A stretch of 64,000 bases of DNA from Pseudophaeomoniella oleicola (taxonomy: Eukaryota; Ascomycota; Eurotiomycetes; Phaeomoniellales; Phaeomoniellaceae): the NCBI GenBank assembly GCA_003868215.1, contig QWDQ01000084.1, forward strand, positions 1 through 64,000. The letters run 5' to 3'. The notes beneath the pieces were generated by a model that did not search any database, was not told where the DNA came from, and saw nothing but the letters and a program-made list of their open reading frames with translations. Below are positions 1-11,162 of this stretch, piece after piece. Numbering within the stretch: position 1 is the first letter of the stretch; each line of letters starts with the position of its first letter. The position numbers and the translations under genes are program-made.

Positions 1-81
1 GTTTTTTTCTTCTTTGTTTTGTTTTTTTTTTCTTTTTTTTTTTTGTTATTTTTTTTTTGCCTTTTTTTGCCTACGGGGGTC

Positions 82-113
<32 letters not shown>

Positions 114-178
114 GGACTTAGCACGCTATGAATTTTTCTGCTTTCTCGCTAATCTCTTCCGGAAATTCAAGCCAAGTT
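1..178. other. Homopolymer-rich tract at window edge, 3' of the isomerase gene
   Basis: Positions 1-80 are mostly T, and positions 81-107 are 27 consecutive C. The tract lies just downstream of the stop codon of the minus-strand mannose-6-phosphate isomerase gene, so if transcribed it would be an A-rich and G-rich 3' UTR. No gene is visible in it. Confidence 0.6.
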
Positions 179-1680
179 TCAATGGCCGTTCGCCTTCGGT
201 TCGCCAGCAGCCTCATCGTCATCATCACCGACCTCACAAAAGGCCCTGTACGTGACCATTTGACCGTCAGTCGACAAGACGGTCTCAGCCGTCGCGCCGA
301 CAAAGTAGACCCAACCCTCCTTGAAGTCCTCGACCTTGGGGCCGACGCTGATCTTGCCGCTGCCGGACGTGCAGATGATGATGCTGGGCCCGTCGATGGG
401 GTCGAACGTGGCCTTGCCGTTCTTGACGTCGGTCTTGAGCACGGAGAATTCTTCGATGGGCGGGTCGTAGAGTAGGCATTCGGAGCCGGCACTGTAGGCG
501 GCGCGGTCGAATTTGACGTAGGGCCAGGGGGAGGTTTCGAGGGTTTGGGCTTCGGGCGGGTCGTGGTCGTAGGTGAGGATTTCGGTGAGGGTTTCGACGT
601 CTTGGAATTTGGGGGTGAAGCCGGCGCGGATGACGTTGTCGCTGCTGGCCATGCATTCGATAATGTCGCCCGAGATGTAGGCGTGGATGTCGTCGGCTTT
701 GAGAAACATAGCCTCGCCGGGGGCCAGACGGACGTAGTTGAGGAAGAACAAAACGAATAGACCAATGTCATGGGGGAACTGGCCGTTTAATCGAGTGATA
801 AGTTCGGATAATTCTTCCGTAGTGATATTGCTTTCTGGGGGAGGTTCAATCTTGCCCTGGGATGCAAGGTGGACAAGTTCCTTGGACATAACAGCGACGT
901 CTTCGCGATTTGACTTCATGAGGCGAGTGAAGGCAGTTCGCAACGATGATTTGCTCGTGACCACGTCGGCACCTTCATCATCGGCTGTTTGCTCAAGTGC
1001 AGCAGCTTGCTCATCACCAACCAGAGCCCGAAGTGGTCCGACCGTCTGCAAAAAATGCGAAATCTGCTTCAGGGGTCGGAAGCCGCACAGGCCCTCAAAG
1101 GGTGTGATAGCGATTGTCATCTCAGGCTTGTGGTTGTCGTCTGGGTAGTTCTTGGGGTCCTTTTCGTGCAGCTTCACCGCCAGCTTCTTATTCGGATGTG
1201 CTTGAATGGAGAGTGCTTTGTTGATAGACAGTACTTTGAAAAGGAATGGAAGTTTGGAAGCGTATTTCTCAGTGATCTCTTGGCCCATCAAAGCCTGGTT
1301 ATCTGACACCATGTCGAGAAGGCTACGACCTGTCTCAACATCCTTGGATGGTAGAGAAGGATGCGTACCCATCCATAGCTGTGTACGGAGTCAACCTCTA
1401 GTCACAATCGTCCGAGGTAATACTAACTTCGGCGTAAGGCTTGTCCTCTTGCACTGAGAAGTCTGAGGGATCAGTAGTAGCAGCATATTTAGCTGCAGTT
1501 GAATCTTTTCCCTTCTTGCCTGGTGAGCGTCAGTATTCCTTTCCCAGGCTACTGAAGATTCTCGATATACCCCAATCGTAACTATTGACTCCTGTGATTG
1601 CACATCAGTGACTCGTTTATGATGTCGGTGGTGGCTTAGCCATGCTTACCGCACTGGAGTCTCAACAACGGCACCTGCAT
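179..1680 (-). CDS. Mannose-6-phosphate isomerase, type I
   Basis: This gene encodes phosphomannose isomerase, which interconverts fructose-6-phosphate and mannose-6-phosphate in the cytosol and so feeds GDP-mannose for glycosylation and cell-wall mannan. I read four exons on the minus strand: 1680-1650, 1591-1571, 1519-1428 and 1378-179, totalling 447 aa, the usual fungal length. The short 5' exons restore the conserved N-terminus ([11 protein letters not shown], then VNSYDWGKKG). The type I zinc site is visible as Q and H in [10 protein letters not shown] in HKPEMTIAI and H in [10 protein letters not shown], and the [10 protein letters not shown] segment is also conserved. The gene corresponds to Aspergillus manA and yeast PMI40. 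It is divergent from the SGF29 gene across about 650 bp. The family is certain. Splice sites rest on frame closure and homology; the 21-nt second exon is small but fits exactly. Confidence 0.95.
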
Positions 1681-2334
1681 TTCGGATTCGATTTCACTGA
1701 TAATCTCTGATTCCTGCACTGTATCGAACGAGGGGTATGTAGACGAAGACGAATGTGGAGGTTACAGGAGAAGAACAATGAGGTCAACTTATATGATTGA
1801 GGGAACTGTGTAAAGGGCTGAAACCGTGTCTTTCCCTTGCAGTGAAGTGATGAATATTGGTAACACAATATAGTCGATAGGCCAGTCAGTCTGTCAAGGG
1901 ATTGACGTATATCATTCCACGTATCCTATCACGCGGCCGCCCGTAGAATTACATAATATGTGGCTGCCCGCCGCCAAAGTTGCCCCAATTGATCAGAGCG
2001 AGAAGCGATACCAGAATAGGGAATATTTGAGCAGACCAATCAAACTGCGACTTTCTCCGGCAGGGAAGAAACATTCTCCGTTTCGCCGGCGGCGACAGGT
2101 GACGGGAACACGAGTGACCTACATGCTTCGATCATAGATATCCTCCCTCCTTTGCCACTATACGGGTACCATCATTCTCTCGACATGGAGTCTATCTATA
2201 CCTCCTAAGATCCGTTGGCACAGTGGGACGACATCCAATAGAGAGACGTCCCTACTTTCTATTCTCTTCAGTATCGCTGAAGGGATCTAGCTAGCTTCCG
2301 TGTGCCAGATAAGCCAAATCAGTGAGAGTCCAAG
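1681..2334. promoter_or_regulatory. Divergent intergenic promoter, isomerase / SGF29
   Basis: This 654-bp gap separates two start codons facing away from each other, so it must hold both promoters. No coding potential stands out. I could not define individual factor sites. Confidence 0.5.
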
Positions 2335-3670
2335 ATGTCTCGGCCGAGGGGTCGTGGTGGTCAAGGGCGCGACGTGAACAAGGACGGCGATGAAGAGGCC
2401 AACCTCCAGGCTCAGATATTGGGTGGCTTGCAGGAAGCTGCTGCTGCTAATGTCCGGCAGAGGGAACTGGGTCAACAGATCTTGGATCTAGAGGAATCTA
2501 TACGGAAAAAGGGCGACAAAAGTAAGTCTATTTCTTCTACCAGGCTGGGTGATTTCGCGGTCCACATTTTTCCTTTGCCATGTTTTTGTCCTTGCACTCT
2601 TCTAGACGATATCACCCTCTACAGCCTTCACATTCGTCCATCCTCCATCTCGGGATCTTTCGTCAATATGCGAAGCATACCAGAAGTCCTCCCAAAGTAT
2701 AACACCGCCACGTAACTGAGAACTAAGCCACCTTGTCACTTACATATACCACTCTCTATAGAAACAGTAGTAGATATCATTCAGCTGGATGACCTCTACC
2801 GAAAGAATCTAAAGGCCGCAGAGGAGGAAAGCGAGATCTATACGCGGAATGAACTGGTCACAAAAGTTGAGCTTTTAAAAGCTCTCAGATCATCGGAAGA
2901 ATCTCAAGCTCGCAATGCACCACCGGCAACCAAGTCACGTAATATCAAACGGACCAGTGCCATGGTTGCATCTGCCGATTTTGAGGCAGCTGATTCACCC
3001 GCGAGCCCCAGCGAGACAGTCATCTCTGATAAGCTCAAGCGAGTCAAATCAGGGCCTGGCCCGCGTAGTGCAAGCGTTGGTAGCCAGGTAGCAAGGATGG
3101 TCGCCGACGCCAAGATCGAGGAGGGTGCAGATGGCCTCAACCGTGGTACGAATGCAGAGAAGGCCGGCCATCTTGTAATCGGCGCGGAAGTGATGTTCAA
3201 GCACAACAAAAAGCAAAATGGCCAGCAGGAAGGTGAAGGAATCCAGTGTGTGATCAAACACATCTCAGGCGACGGCCAAAAGAAAAGGTATGTCACGATT
3301 CTCACAGTTTTTAATCCGCCCAACCAACCAAACAACCAAACAACCTTTCCAAAAAGAAAACCGCTAACATCAGCCTTGCTTCTCCAGAATCACCTACGAC
3401 GTCCAAGACATCGACGAAGACCAAGTCGAACGAAAAACCTACCGCACCACCGCCGCCTACCTCATCCCCATCCCCATCCCCGGCGCCCCGACCCCAACCT
3501 TCGGCATCGGCCGCCAAGTCCTCGCCCGCTATCCGGACACGACGACATTCTACCGCGCCGAAGTCATGAGCGTCCAAAAGGACACGTATCGTCTCAAGTT
3601 TGAAGGGGAAGAAGACGACAAGGAGATGGAGGTTGATCGTCGGCTGGTGTTGGACATCGGTGGCAAGTAG
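2335..3670 (+). CDS. SGF29-like SAGA complex subunit (tandem tudor)
   Basis: This is the SAGA/ADA histone-acetyltransferase subunit that reads methylated H3K4 in the nucleus. Three exons, 2335-2521, 2768-3287 and 3388-3670, give 329 aa in a closed frame. The N-terminal half is charged and helical, probably a coiled coil that binds the complex (residues about 15-110). A low-complexity linker follows. The C-terminal SGF29 tudor domain covers roughly residues 180-328: it begins near VIGAEVMFKH, continues through ITYDVQDIDEDQ, and contains the family hallmark YPDTTTFYRA and the closing RLKFEGEEDD. The first intron is 246 nt, longer than its neighbours. It ends at a pair of acceptors six bases apart; only the downstream one keeps the frame open. 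The gene converges with the MFS transporter. Confidence 0.92.
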
Positions 3671-4324
3671 GCAGTAAATGATTGAATGGGTTTTCTGATT
3701 TTTATATGTATACAGCGGGGTGCTTTTTTTTTTGTTCATATGGAAAGAATTTTTTATACTTATTATTTACTTCACCCACTCCAGAAGAGTATAAAATTCG
3801 GACATTTTGGCGGGAGGAGGAAACAGCATGTGGAAAAAGGAGGGACGGTCTTAATTAAAACCTTCAAACGAGAGAAAACGAATAGCTCACGGTTCTTCTA
3901 TACCTACCTACCTACTTATCTTCTGCAACTGTATTGATATTCCTAGAATTATTGAGGGACGAGAGAGAGAAGAGGGAACAAAGGCATATAAATCATCAAG
4001 GTATCTAGATATCTACGAAGAGTAGACAGAAGGCATTGATAGATGTAGAAAATGTTGCTCTCCCAATCCTCCCCCGCCCCCGCCAAAAAGAAAAGGTGCT
4101 TCGCTGTAGATCACAGCATCAGGAATGGAAGGAAGGCAAGTCAAACAAGAAAGACGATAAAACAAGTGTATGCTAGAGTGAGGAGCTATAGGTATACTTA
4201 TGTGATATACAAGATTTAGATGGTGTTAAAACCCCGTGAACGATCTACAATGATGCATCAAACCCCTAACCATATGCAAGCGTATAGCGACAATGGTACA
4301 GAAATCCGTGTCGAAAAACAAGCC
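3671..4324. other. Convergent 3' intergenic region
   Basis: This 654-bp interval lies between two convergent stop codons. It holds T-rich and purine-rich stretches typical of 3' UTRs, a short CTAC repeat near 3903, and a C-rich patch near 4070. I see no gene. Confidence 0.5.
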
Positions 4325-5869
4325 CTAGTGAGACTTCAGAGTCGGATGCCGGCGTTCATAGAACATAGATAGGACAGCGAGAACGATACCCAAACCGCTC
4401 AACCCAATCGCCACATACCACGCATGGCGGCAGTCAGCAAACAGATCCGAACCGTCGCCGGTATTGCTGACGACCGTGCCAGCGATACCGAGTCCGATGC
4501 TCATCGCGTAGTTGGTCGTTGTCAGCGCCAGACTGGCAGCGATGCCCTGGTGCTCGTGCGGCACGGCGGCTGAGAGCATGATCACGGCGGTGGGGAAGGA
4601 CATGTCCATGCCCCAGGGGACGATGATGGCGGCGACAAAGGTCTGCGCCCAGTACGTCTGCTCGATAGGCATCGTGGCCACGAGGATGTTGGAAATACAG
4701 AAGGCGACCATGGCGAGGACCATGATAGGGGGTACTCCGATCTTGCCGATCAATAATCCTGTCGTGACAGAGGCGACGAATCCAGATATAGCAGAGGGGG
4801 TGTTCTGAGCAGTGGCAAGTAGGGGTGAGACGTCGCGGAGTTCCTGGAGGAATTGCCAAAGGTAGTAGAGCCACACTGTGAAAGAGGACCATCCCGCCAG
4901 GATTGCCAGCAGGACGAACGCGATGTGCCAATTCAGCTCTTTGACAGGGACCAGTGGCCGCACCGCGCGTTTCTCAACAAAGACGAACGCCACGAATGCG
5001 AGGATGCCAAGGATAAGCAGAACGTAGACGTAGGGAGTTGACCAGCCCACGTTAGGGCCCTGATTCCAAGCCACGTTGAGGAGGATCAATCCAGCAACTC
5101 CAGAGATGAGACCAAGCCAATCGAATCGTCGATCAACATCGGGCTTTGGGAGGGCGCTTGGGATGACAAACATGGCCATTAGGGCGACGGCGAGACAGGC
5201 GATACCCATAGCAAAGTATGCCCAGGCCCAGATGGTGAACTGGGCAAAGATCGAAGAGAACAAGCAGCCCAGAATGTATCCACCGGGAGCAAAAGCCCCA
5301 AAGAGACTCATGACCATATTCTTCCGCATCCCAGGCGGGTACGTGCGACCAAGAATAGCAACGGCATTTGGGAACACCAGCGAGGCCCCAATGCCCTGCA
5401 GAGCGCGGGCTACGACGAACAACTTGTCACTCGATCGGAGAAAATAGCCTGCACCGGCAATGAACGACGAGACGCTATACACGCCGAACCCAATAACGAA
5501 TATCTTCTTAGAACCATACATATCTCCTAGGCGACCCGCAACGAGAATAAATGTACCGGTGACCAAACTGAACGATGCGATATACCAGCTTAGTTCGCCA
5601 TTATGAGTGACTCCGAAATGGGCGCCGATAAGATGGAGTGGCGCCAACGCCTGCCCGACACCTGCCTGGGAGAGGATCTGCCCACACAGCAGCGTCGACG
5701 TGAAGAGCAATTCATGGCCCAGAGAAAACGGAGGGCGTTCACTATGTTTACCCGGTGGTATAGGGCCGGCATCATTTTCTGGCGCTCGTCCTGAATGTGA
5801 CGACGAAGTATCGGGAGGGTCCTTGACTTCCGGAGCCTCGATATCGTCGAGCGTTCGCTTGGGGCTCAT
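4325..5869 (-). CDS. MFS transporter, 14-TM DHA2-like (ATR1/AMF1 group)
   Basis: This is a single-exon plasma-membrane transporter of the major facilitator superfamily, 514 aa from the ATG at 5869. An in-frame ATG at 5995 would add 42 residues that look like upstream leader; the internal start gives the usual short hydrophilic N-tail, MSPKRTLDDIEAPEV. A soluble tail of about 65 residues precedes an array of about 14 hydrophobic segments. Family motif A-like sequence is present in the first cytoplasmic loop as GRLGDMYGSKK, and the R-A-L-Q-G-IG-A motif of helix 4 is intact. Overall the WYIASFSLVTGTFILVAGR region resembles the fungal ATR1/YMR279C/AMF1 group, whose members export aminotriazole or borate, or carry ammonium. 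The substrate here cannot be read from sequence. It is divergent from a Zn2Cys6 regulator. Confidence 0.9.
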   Translation of the reverse strand: MSPKRTLDDIEAPEVKDPPDTSSSHSGRAPENDAGPIPPGKHSERPPFSLGHELLFTSTLLCGQILSQAGVGQALAPLHLIGAHFGVTHNGELSWYIASFSLVTGTFILVAGRLGDMYGSKKIFVIGFGVYSVSSFIAGAGYFLRSSDKLFVVARALQGIGASLVFPNAVAILGRTYPPGMRKNMVMSLFGAFAPGGYILGCLFSSIFAQFTIWAWAYFAMGIACLAVALMAMFVIPSALPKPDVDRRFDWLGLISGVAGLILLNVAWNQGPNVGWSTPYVYVLLILGILAFVAFVFVEKRAVRPLVPVKELNWHIAFVLLAILAGWSSFTVWLYYLWQFLQELRDVSPLLATAQNTPSAISGFVASVTTGLLIGKIGVPPIMVLAMVAFCISNILVATMPIEQTYWAQTFVAAIIVPWGMDMSFPTAVIMLSAAVPHEHQGIAASLALTTTNYAMSIGLGIAGTVVSNTGDGSDLFADCRHAWYVAIGLSGLGIVLAVLSMFYERRHPTLKSH

Positions 5870-7277
5870 GATCGCTGTAGGATACTTGACGGCTAGTTTC
5901 AGACTGCAAGAATCGACGGCGAGCAGTCTTCGTGCAGAGGAAATGAACTGAATAGGAAAACATAATGCAATCTGGCTAACGACGTGAGCATACAAATATG
6001 AAGCTCATGCTTCTTCGGAGTCTATCACCAATCAACACTCCATGTTGCGACCAGGGTAAACCAGACTGCCCTGGTATCTTGATCGTGATCCGATTGGTCG
6101 GTTGTCCGAGGATACTCATCGCCTACATCGAAAGCAAGTCTAGGCGCCATCTGATTGGTCACTTGTCCGATCGATTTCATACGTCGGCATTTTCGCGACG
6201 CCGAGCAAATCGAATTCGAATAGTCCACCAAAATGACTTCGTCGATTGACCTTCATGGTAATAGAAGACAAGCTAAGGGCTCCGTAGAAGCTGTCCTCTT
6301 CTTGGATGGGTTGGGCCTCGTACGTGGTAGAACTATCATGCCACACAGGCCCGTAGGTTCAGGCCCCGGTAGACGAGGGCTGCAATTTAAGGCCGGAAGT
6401 ACTACGTAGTAGAGAGTGGAGGAGGATAATTCGATATGAAACTGTTCCTTCGAATCAGGACCAGCAATGCCTGTTAAGTTGAGACATCGCCGTATCGACC
6501 GCTGATTTCGTCAACACGAAGACAGAGCAGGGTCCCTTGGATACTGTTGGCTGTCAACCCCTCGTCGTAGTTCTTCTAGACGTCAGAACGAAGCCGCATT
6601 ATGATAGCGTTAAGGAGCGGTATGTCATACTTTGTTGACGTTGTCGATATTGACGCCTCAACCGTTCCAAACGCTGTCGACGAACCTGGCGTTGATGCCA
6701 CCAATACCCTGCTAGCGCCAGGACAATACGCCTGCGCCTGATCGCAGTAGCCAGTAACACCTCGTCCTCGTTCATGTTGACTGTCTGGTCACGTAGCGTA
6801 TCGGTACAAGCTCGCGGGAAGCTACAACGTGTTGAAAGGGCCAAACTGGAGTCTCCTGGACGGTCCAGTTGATAATCTAGGTACAGTAAGTATTCCCAGC
6901 GCTAACTCGCAAAGGAAATCGACGCAAGGTAAAGCAAATCTGGCACAGAACGTCTCTACCAACCACGGATTAGGGCTTATCATTGACTTATAACAATTCT
7001 TGAACGAGTCTAGGAACAAAAGAGCCGAAGGATTCAAGCATGGGAACCCTGCAGCTCCAAGTCCCTTGGAAGTGTGAATGTCACAGTCACCATCTCTGCT
7101 TCACCAGTCGTCATCTCAGATGACATGAGCATAAACGGTCGTCCTCTAATTCTAGTAAACTAATGGTAGCGTATCGAGATGGGATTCACACTACCCCTGG
7201 TGATTACGAATAAATAATGGCATCCATCGCCTCCTCGTCCTCAAGCACGATCCAGTCTCACAACATCTTCAGCGGCG
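5870..7277. promoter_or_regulatory. Divergent promoter between MFS transporter and Zn2Cys6 regulator
   Basis: This 1.4-kb gap separates the start codons of the transporter (minus) and the regulator (plus). Two direct copies of a composite motif, GATTGGTC then TTGTCCGA, sit at 6092-6109 and 6153-6170, 61 bp apart. ATTGG is the reverse of a CCAAT box. The first copy also contains CGG-N4-CCG, the inverted-triplet layout bound by many Zn2Cys6 dimers. A TACTACGTAGTA-type palindrome lies near 6402. I see no convincing gene; a short Arg-rich frame at 6599-6844 (minus) is unsupported. Confidence 0.5.
6092..6170. promoter_or_regulatory. Duplicated CCAAT/CGG-type motif
   Basis: The pair GATTGGTCGGTTGTCCGA (6092-6109) and GATTGGTCACTTGTCCGA (6153-6170) differ at only two bases and share orientation. 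They lie 220-300 bp upstream of the transporter start. The duplication is seen directly; a role as an operator for the neighbouring regulator is inference. Confidence 0.4.
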
Positions 7278-10200
7278 ATGGAATCGGATGATCTTCGGTA
7301 TATCGCCTGTGCACATTGTTGCAAGGCCAAGGTGCGCTGCGATAGGAAGGTAGGCAAGTTCCTTGATTGATGCCGCGGAAGCAACTCCTAACAGAATGGT
7401 GTCCAGGTGCCATGTAAAAGATGTGTTATCAGACAACTTACATGCGAGCCTCGTGCAGCACGTCGTGGCACAAATCGGTCCCAGGAGATACAGTATAAGT
7501 CCATACTACCCCGTAAACGACTCGCACCAGATTCAAATGCGATACCTACTCCTCCGGCCGAGTTCCAGAATATGCCTTCTCAGAGAGCTTCGACAGTATC
7601 TGAGATGCTTGTGCCACAGGTTGCCATGACGTCGACAGTGCAGACGAAGGACACGGTATCCGTTCCAGCAGTATTGCCAGCAGATTGGTCCTCGCAGATT
7701 ATGCGTCAGGGAGATCAGACCATGCCGGCATTGTCCCAACAACTGTCTCCGTCGATAACAGGCTCGATCCATCGTGACAGTAGCGGTCTGACTCCGACGT
7801 CCACAACGGATGACTTTCGGGACCTGAACATGACGGATTTGTCTATGGAGAACTTGCTCGGGACCTTCGAGTACGAACGCTGGTTGGAACCATATTTGAA
7901 CCTGTCCCCTGGAGATGACAGTCGCCTCGTGCAAGATGAATTTAACGTCGACTGGGATTCTGGGACCACCAATGGCAATCATCAGAGCCGACGGAGATCT
8001 GAGAGCTCGAGCAAGCTGGCGCGCTTCTTTCCCTCTACTTTTCGACCAAAGTCAAAGGACTGTTTTAGTCAGGTGCAGACAAATCTGCAACGATTAGAGC
8101 AGACGTTGAGATCACCCGGGCACTGGGCTGCGCTCTGGTCCGCGTCAAGTCAATCAACTCGAGTCAACGCCGAAATTGTCGCGGAGCCCGTATCGGACAG
8201 CACGAGAGATCGGTTGTTGGTAGTGGTCCAGTTACTGCTTCAACGATCTAGGGGCATTCATGGTCATGATGCGACGACAGGTCACGATACACATCCGCTC
8301 AATGCGATGCTTATAACGCTTCCTCCGACTCAGATTCTAGATGATATGATTCAGTCTTATTGTAATTCTTTCGAACAATACTTCAAGCTGTCGCCTGGTC
8401 CCGAAGTCAAGCCAAACGACATTTCGCTACCGCTACAGCAGCAAGGAACGGTGAACGATATCCTATTACTTCTGATAATAGGGGTAGGCGCTGCTGCCAT
8501 TCCCGCGCCTGAAGCACAACATATCGCCATCGGCCTAGGTGAGCTGTGTCGCATCGCGCTGTCAGAACTCCTGGAACGGGATTTTGCGATGACGATGGAG
8601 CCGACTGCCTCGTATTGTGGCCTTATGCTTCTATATCTGGGTATGTGGTGCGGTGAACGCTGGTTGATGGGGGTGAGCTGCATACTCGACCTATTGATGT
8701 CGTTGCTGACGACTGGCCACAGATATCTAATTCTCAAAGAGCAATGTATATTCATGTGAGTCAAGTACTTTTGGATGGACAGCGATAAATGTCTAGAACG
8801 CATCAGGCTGATAGTGGGAACGATACAAGTTGTTTCGCAATGCGACGTCTCTAGAAGAGACCGAGCAATACTATCCCTTCAATAGCGACTTGGAGGAGGA
8901 CCAAGCTTGGAACAAATGGAAAGAGCGGGAAATCAGAATCCGGTCAGTATAACATCTTGCACCTTCACGCCGTTCTTTTGCTCTCGATCTAGTTGTAAAT
9001 TGATGCTAAAGCCTCGTTTTGCTAATACGTGGTCCATGCAGACTTACTTATGCCTGGGTCATGATGGACCAAGAATGGGGGCTGTTCTACGACACCTCTA
9101 ACATATTCTCCGTTGATATGCTGACCGACCCGATGCCGACCGATCACACGCTGTGGAAGGCTGTGAGTGGCACTGAATGGGTCCAATTGAGGTCGGAGCA
9201 TGTTGCACATACACCTCAAATGTCGCTTCGAGAGCTCTATAGTCGTTTCATGAATGACGAATTGCGTGGCATCCGCGTTCCCGGCCTATGTCCCATCCAT
9301 CTACGGCTACTATTGATGCCACTGCAAGAAATGGTCTACCACCTCCGCAAGTGGCTCCAGACCTTTTCAAACAACCCAGCCATGTGGAGGAGGAATGCTC
9401 TGGCGCTGTCCGCCTCGACTATACAGGCTCAGCTAGACCAGGTCCGAGGACTGTTGCTAGAATGGTTCACACTGGCATCCCATATATCTTCAGGGTCCCC
9501 ACCTGACTCACCATTCACCCTCGCCACCCTGGTGATGTACCATCTGATTTCGCTGAACACGGTCTCCAGCTTTCCCAAGATCGAGGATGCCCTTGTTAGC
9601 TGCACGATGCCTGACCGTGGATCCTGGCATCCTACAGGAGATGGGTCCCATGGGCCGGATATCCCCATTGTGGCACAGGACTGCGAGGAGGTAGTACTCT
9701 TCCATTGTGGTCAGGTTCTAAGGCTCTACCAGTTGATGCCACGAGAAGCGCAACCACTGTGGTGGCCAGCAGTCATCTACCGTGTCGCTCTCATTATATG
9801 TTTTATTGCCATAGCTCGACACCCTCTTGACTGGAAACCCTCGAGGAGCACGACCGCGAGTAGTTTGTCGACGACCTCGGGTGCTAAGGGCCGATTATTT
9901 GTCTCAATTGACTCTAGTGAAGGTCACGGGGGTGATCTGCAATTCACAACCGCTCCCAACCCCAGCACGGATGGAATCATATGTGATGAGCAGCAGCATC
10001 CCTTTCAACAATGCTTTGCGTTGGACGGCCTAGCCCCAGACCATCCGATGCTGATCAGCTTCCTCAATCACAAAGATGGCGAGCCGAGCTTGGCGTTCCG
10101 AGATGGCCGTTTTGCCAGCCTAAAGAAGCCAGCTGAAATTTTCAGGTATTTCTTTGAGCTCGTGGACGGCATCATCTGCAAAAGCGACCACAATCAAGGC

Positions 10201-10290
10201 TCCTTTTCTGGCACGCTGCTTCAGTGCAAAGTGAAACAAGCTTTGGAAGCCATGGCTGACCGATGGGGGTATCCGGGAAATGAATGGTAA
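7278..10290 (+). CDS. Zn(II)2Cys6 fungal transcription factor
   Basis: This is a nuclear DNA-binding regulator of about 919 aa in five exons: 7278-7349, 7395-8672, 8723-8755, 8815-8942 and 9042-10290. The zinc cluster is at residues 11-43 and is split by intron 1. Joining the exons gives CAHCCKAKVRC followed nine residues later by CKRC and six later by C, the exact CX2CX6CX9CX2CX6C spacing. The middle and C-terminal parts (TYAWVMMDQEWGLFYD, and WWPAVIYRVALIICF) resemble the fungal-specific regulatory domain. Intron 3 (8756-8814) has a good GTGAGT donor, but its acceptor sits directly behind a CTGAT sequence; reading through instead meets a stop. The whole model still closes in frame. Its target is unknown; the divergent MFS transporter is the obvious candidate. 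Confidence 0.85.
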
Positions 10291-11162
10291 CGATATATTA
10301 GACGGCTAGGAGACAATAAACATGATGCTTTCGATTAGTTGGTCAGGAGCACGGCTTGGTAGACGAATTCTATCACGGCTCCAAAACCCAATGCGAAAAT
10401 ACGATCAATAGTCAAAGCTATAATTACTACGCGTTGAACCGGACATTCGTCTCCTATTCTCTACCTTGCATTCGGTAAAATCGAAGGATAGTTTGGAGAG
10501 ATATATAATTTCCAAGTCATTGAACCTCGAGTCCCAAAAGAAGCTGCAAGTTGCAAAATGGCGTAAACTTGTAGATCCTGATAGATCTGACGAATGCTGA
10601 TCGGAGTTCCTCGTGAGGTAGAAGCTCTTCGAAACCCCAGTTTGATCACTCAAGGGGAAAATAGCTAGAGGGCCCACGTAATGTCAAGATATGACGCGCC
10701 GTGCAGCTCTATCCGACCAGCTTCATGGGCCACTCCTGGTGGACTGAATAGAGCTGCCGAAAAAGCCCAGCGTGAAGGTAATCAGATCCTCTAGAAGTTC
10801 AAGTCTGATCCATCGCTTTTTTGAGCAACGAAGAGCCAGATGAGCGTCTCAAAGGCGACTAGGTCTGTAGCTGGCAAGCCTTTGCTCAGACAATGCTGCC
10901 GTGAGGTGAAGTGAGTTGAAGTGCTCACGAGGAGAAACGCGGAGATGTAGGAGCTTCATTACAGGTGGGCTGCCAAGCCACGAGGCTTGGCATTCGTAGT
11001 GGCATTGCTTCCCCCATTACCAGGCAGGCACTTGTATCTGGTCCACCTGAAGCACAAGTATACCGCCACAGAACCACCGTTGACCTTCGTTTCTCTCCGC
11101 TACTTGTTCTGTCGCGTGTGTTATGGGATACTGGAAGATTTAGGGAGGAATCATAACGCAGG
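10291..11162. other. Intergenic region upstream of ARP2
   Basis: This 872-bp tandem gap should contain the 3' end of the regulator and the ARP2 promoter. The only structure I see is an imperfect hairpin at 10703-10757, with arms GCAGCTCTAT and ATAGAGCTGC and extra inner pairing. No gene is visible. Confidence 0.5.

Noticed and set aside
118-771. 217-codon Ser/Thr/Pro/Arg-rich frame overlapping the isomerase
   Set aside because: It is an alternate-frame shadow of the isomerase coding sequence.
4325-10290. Biosynthetic gene cluster built on the transporter and Zn2Cys6 regulator
   Set aside because: No synthase, oxidase or transferase gene lies nearby, and neighbours are housekeeping genes, so only a two-gene module can be proposed.
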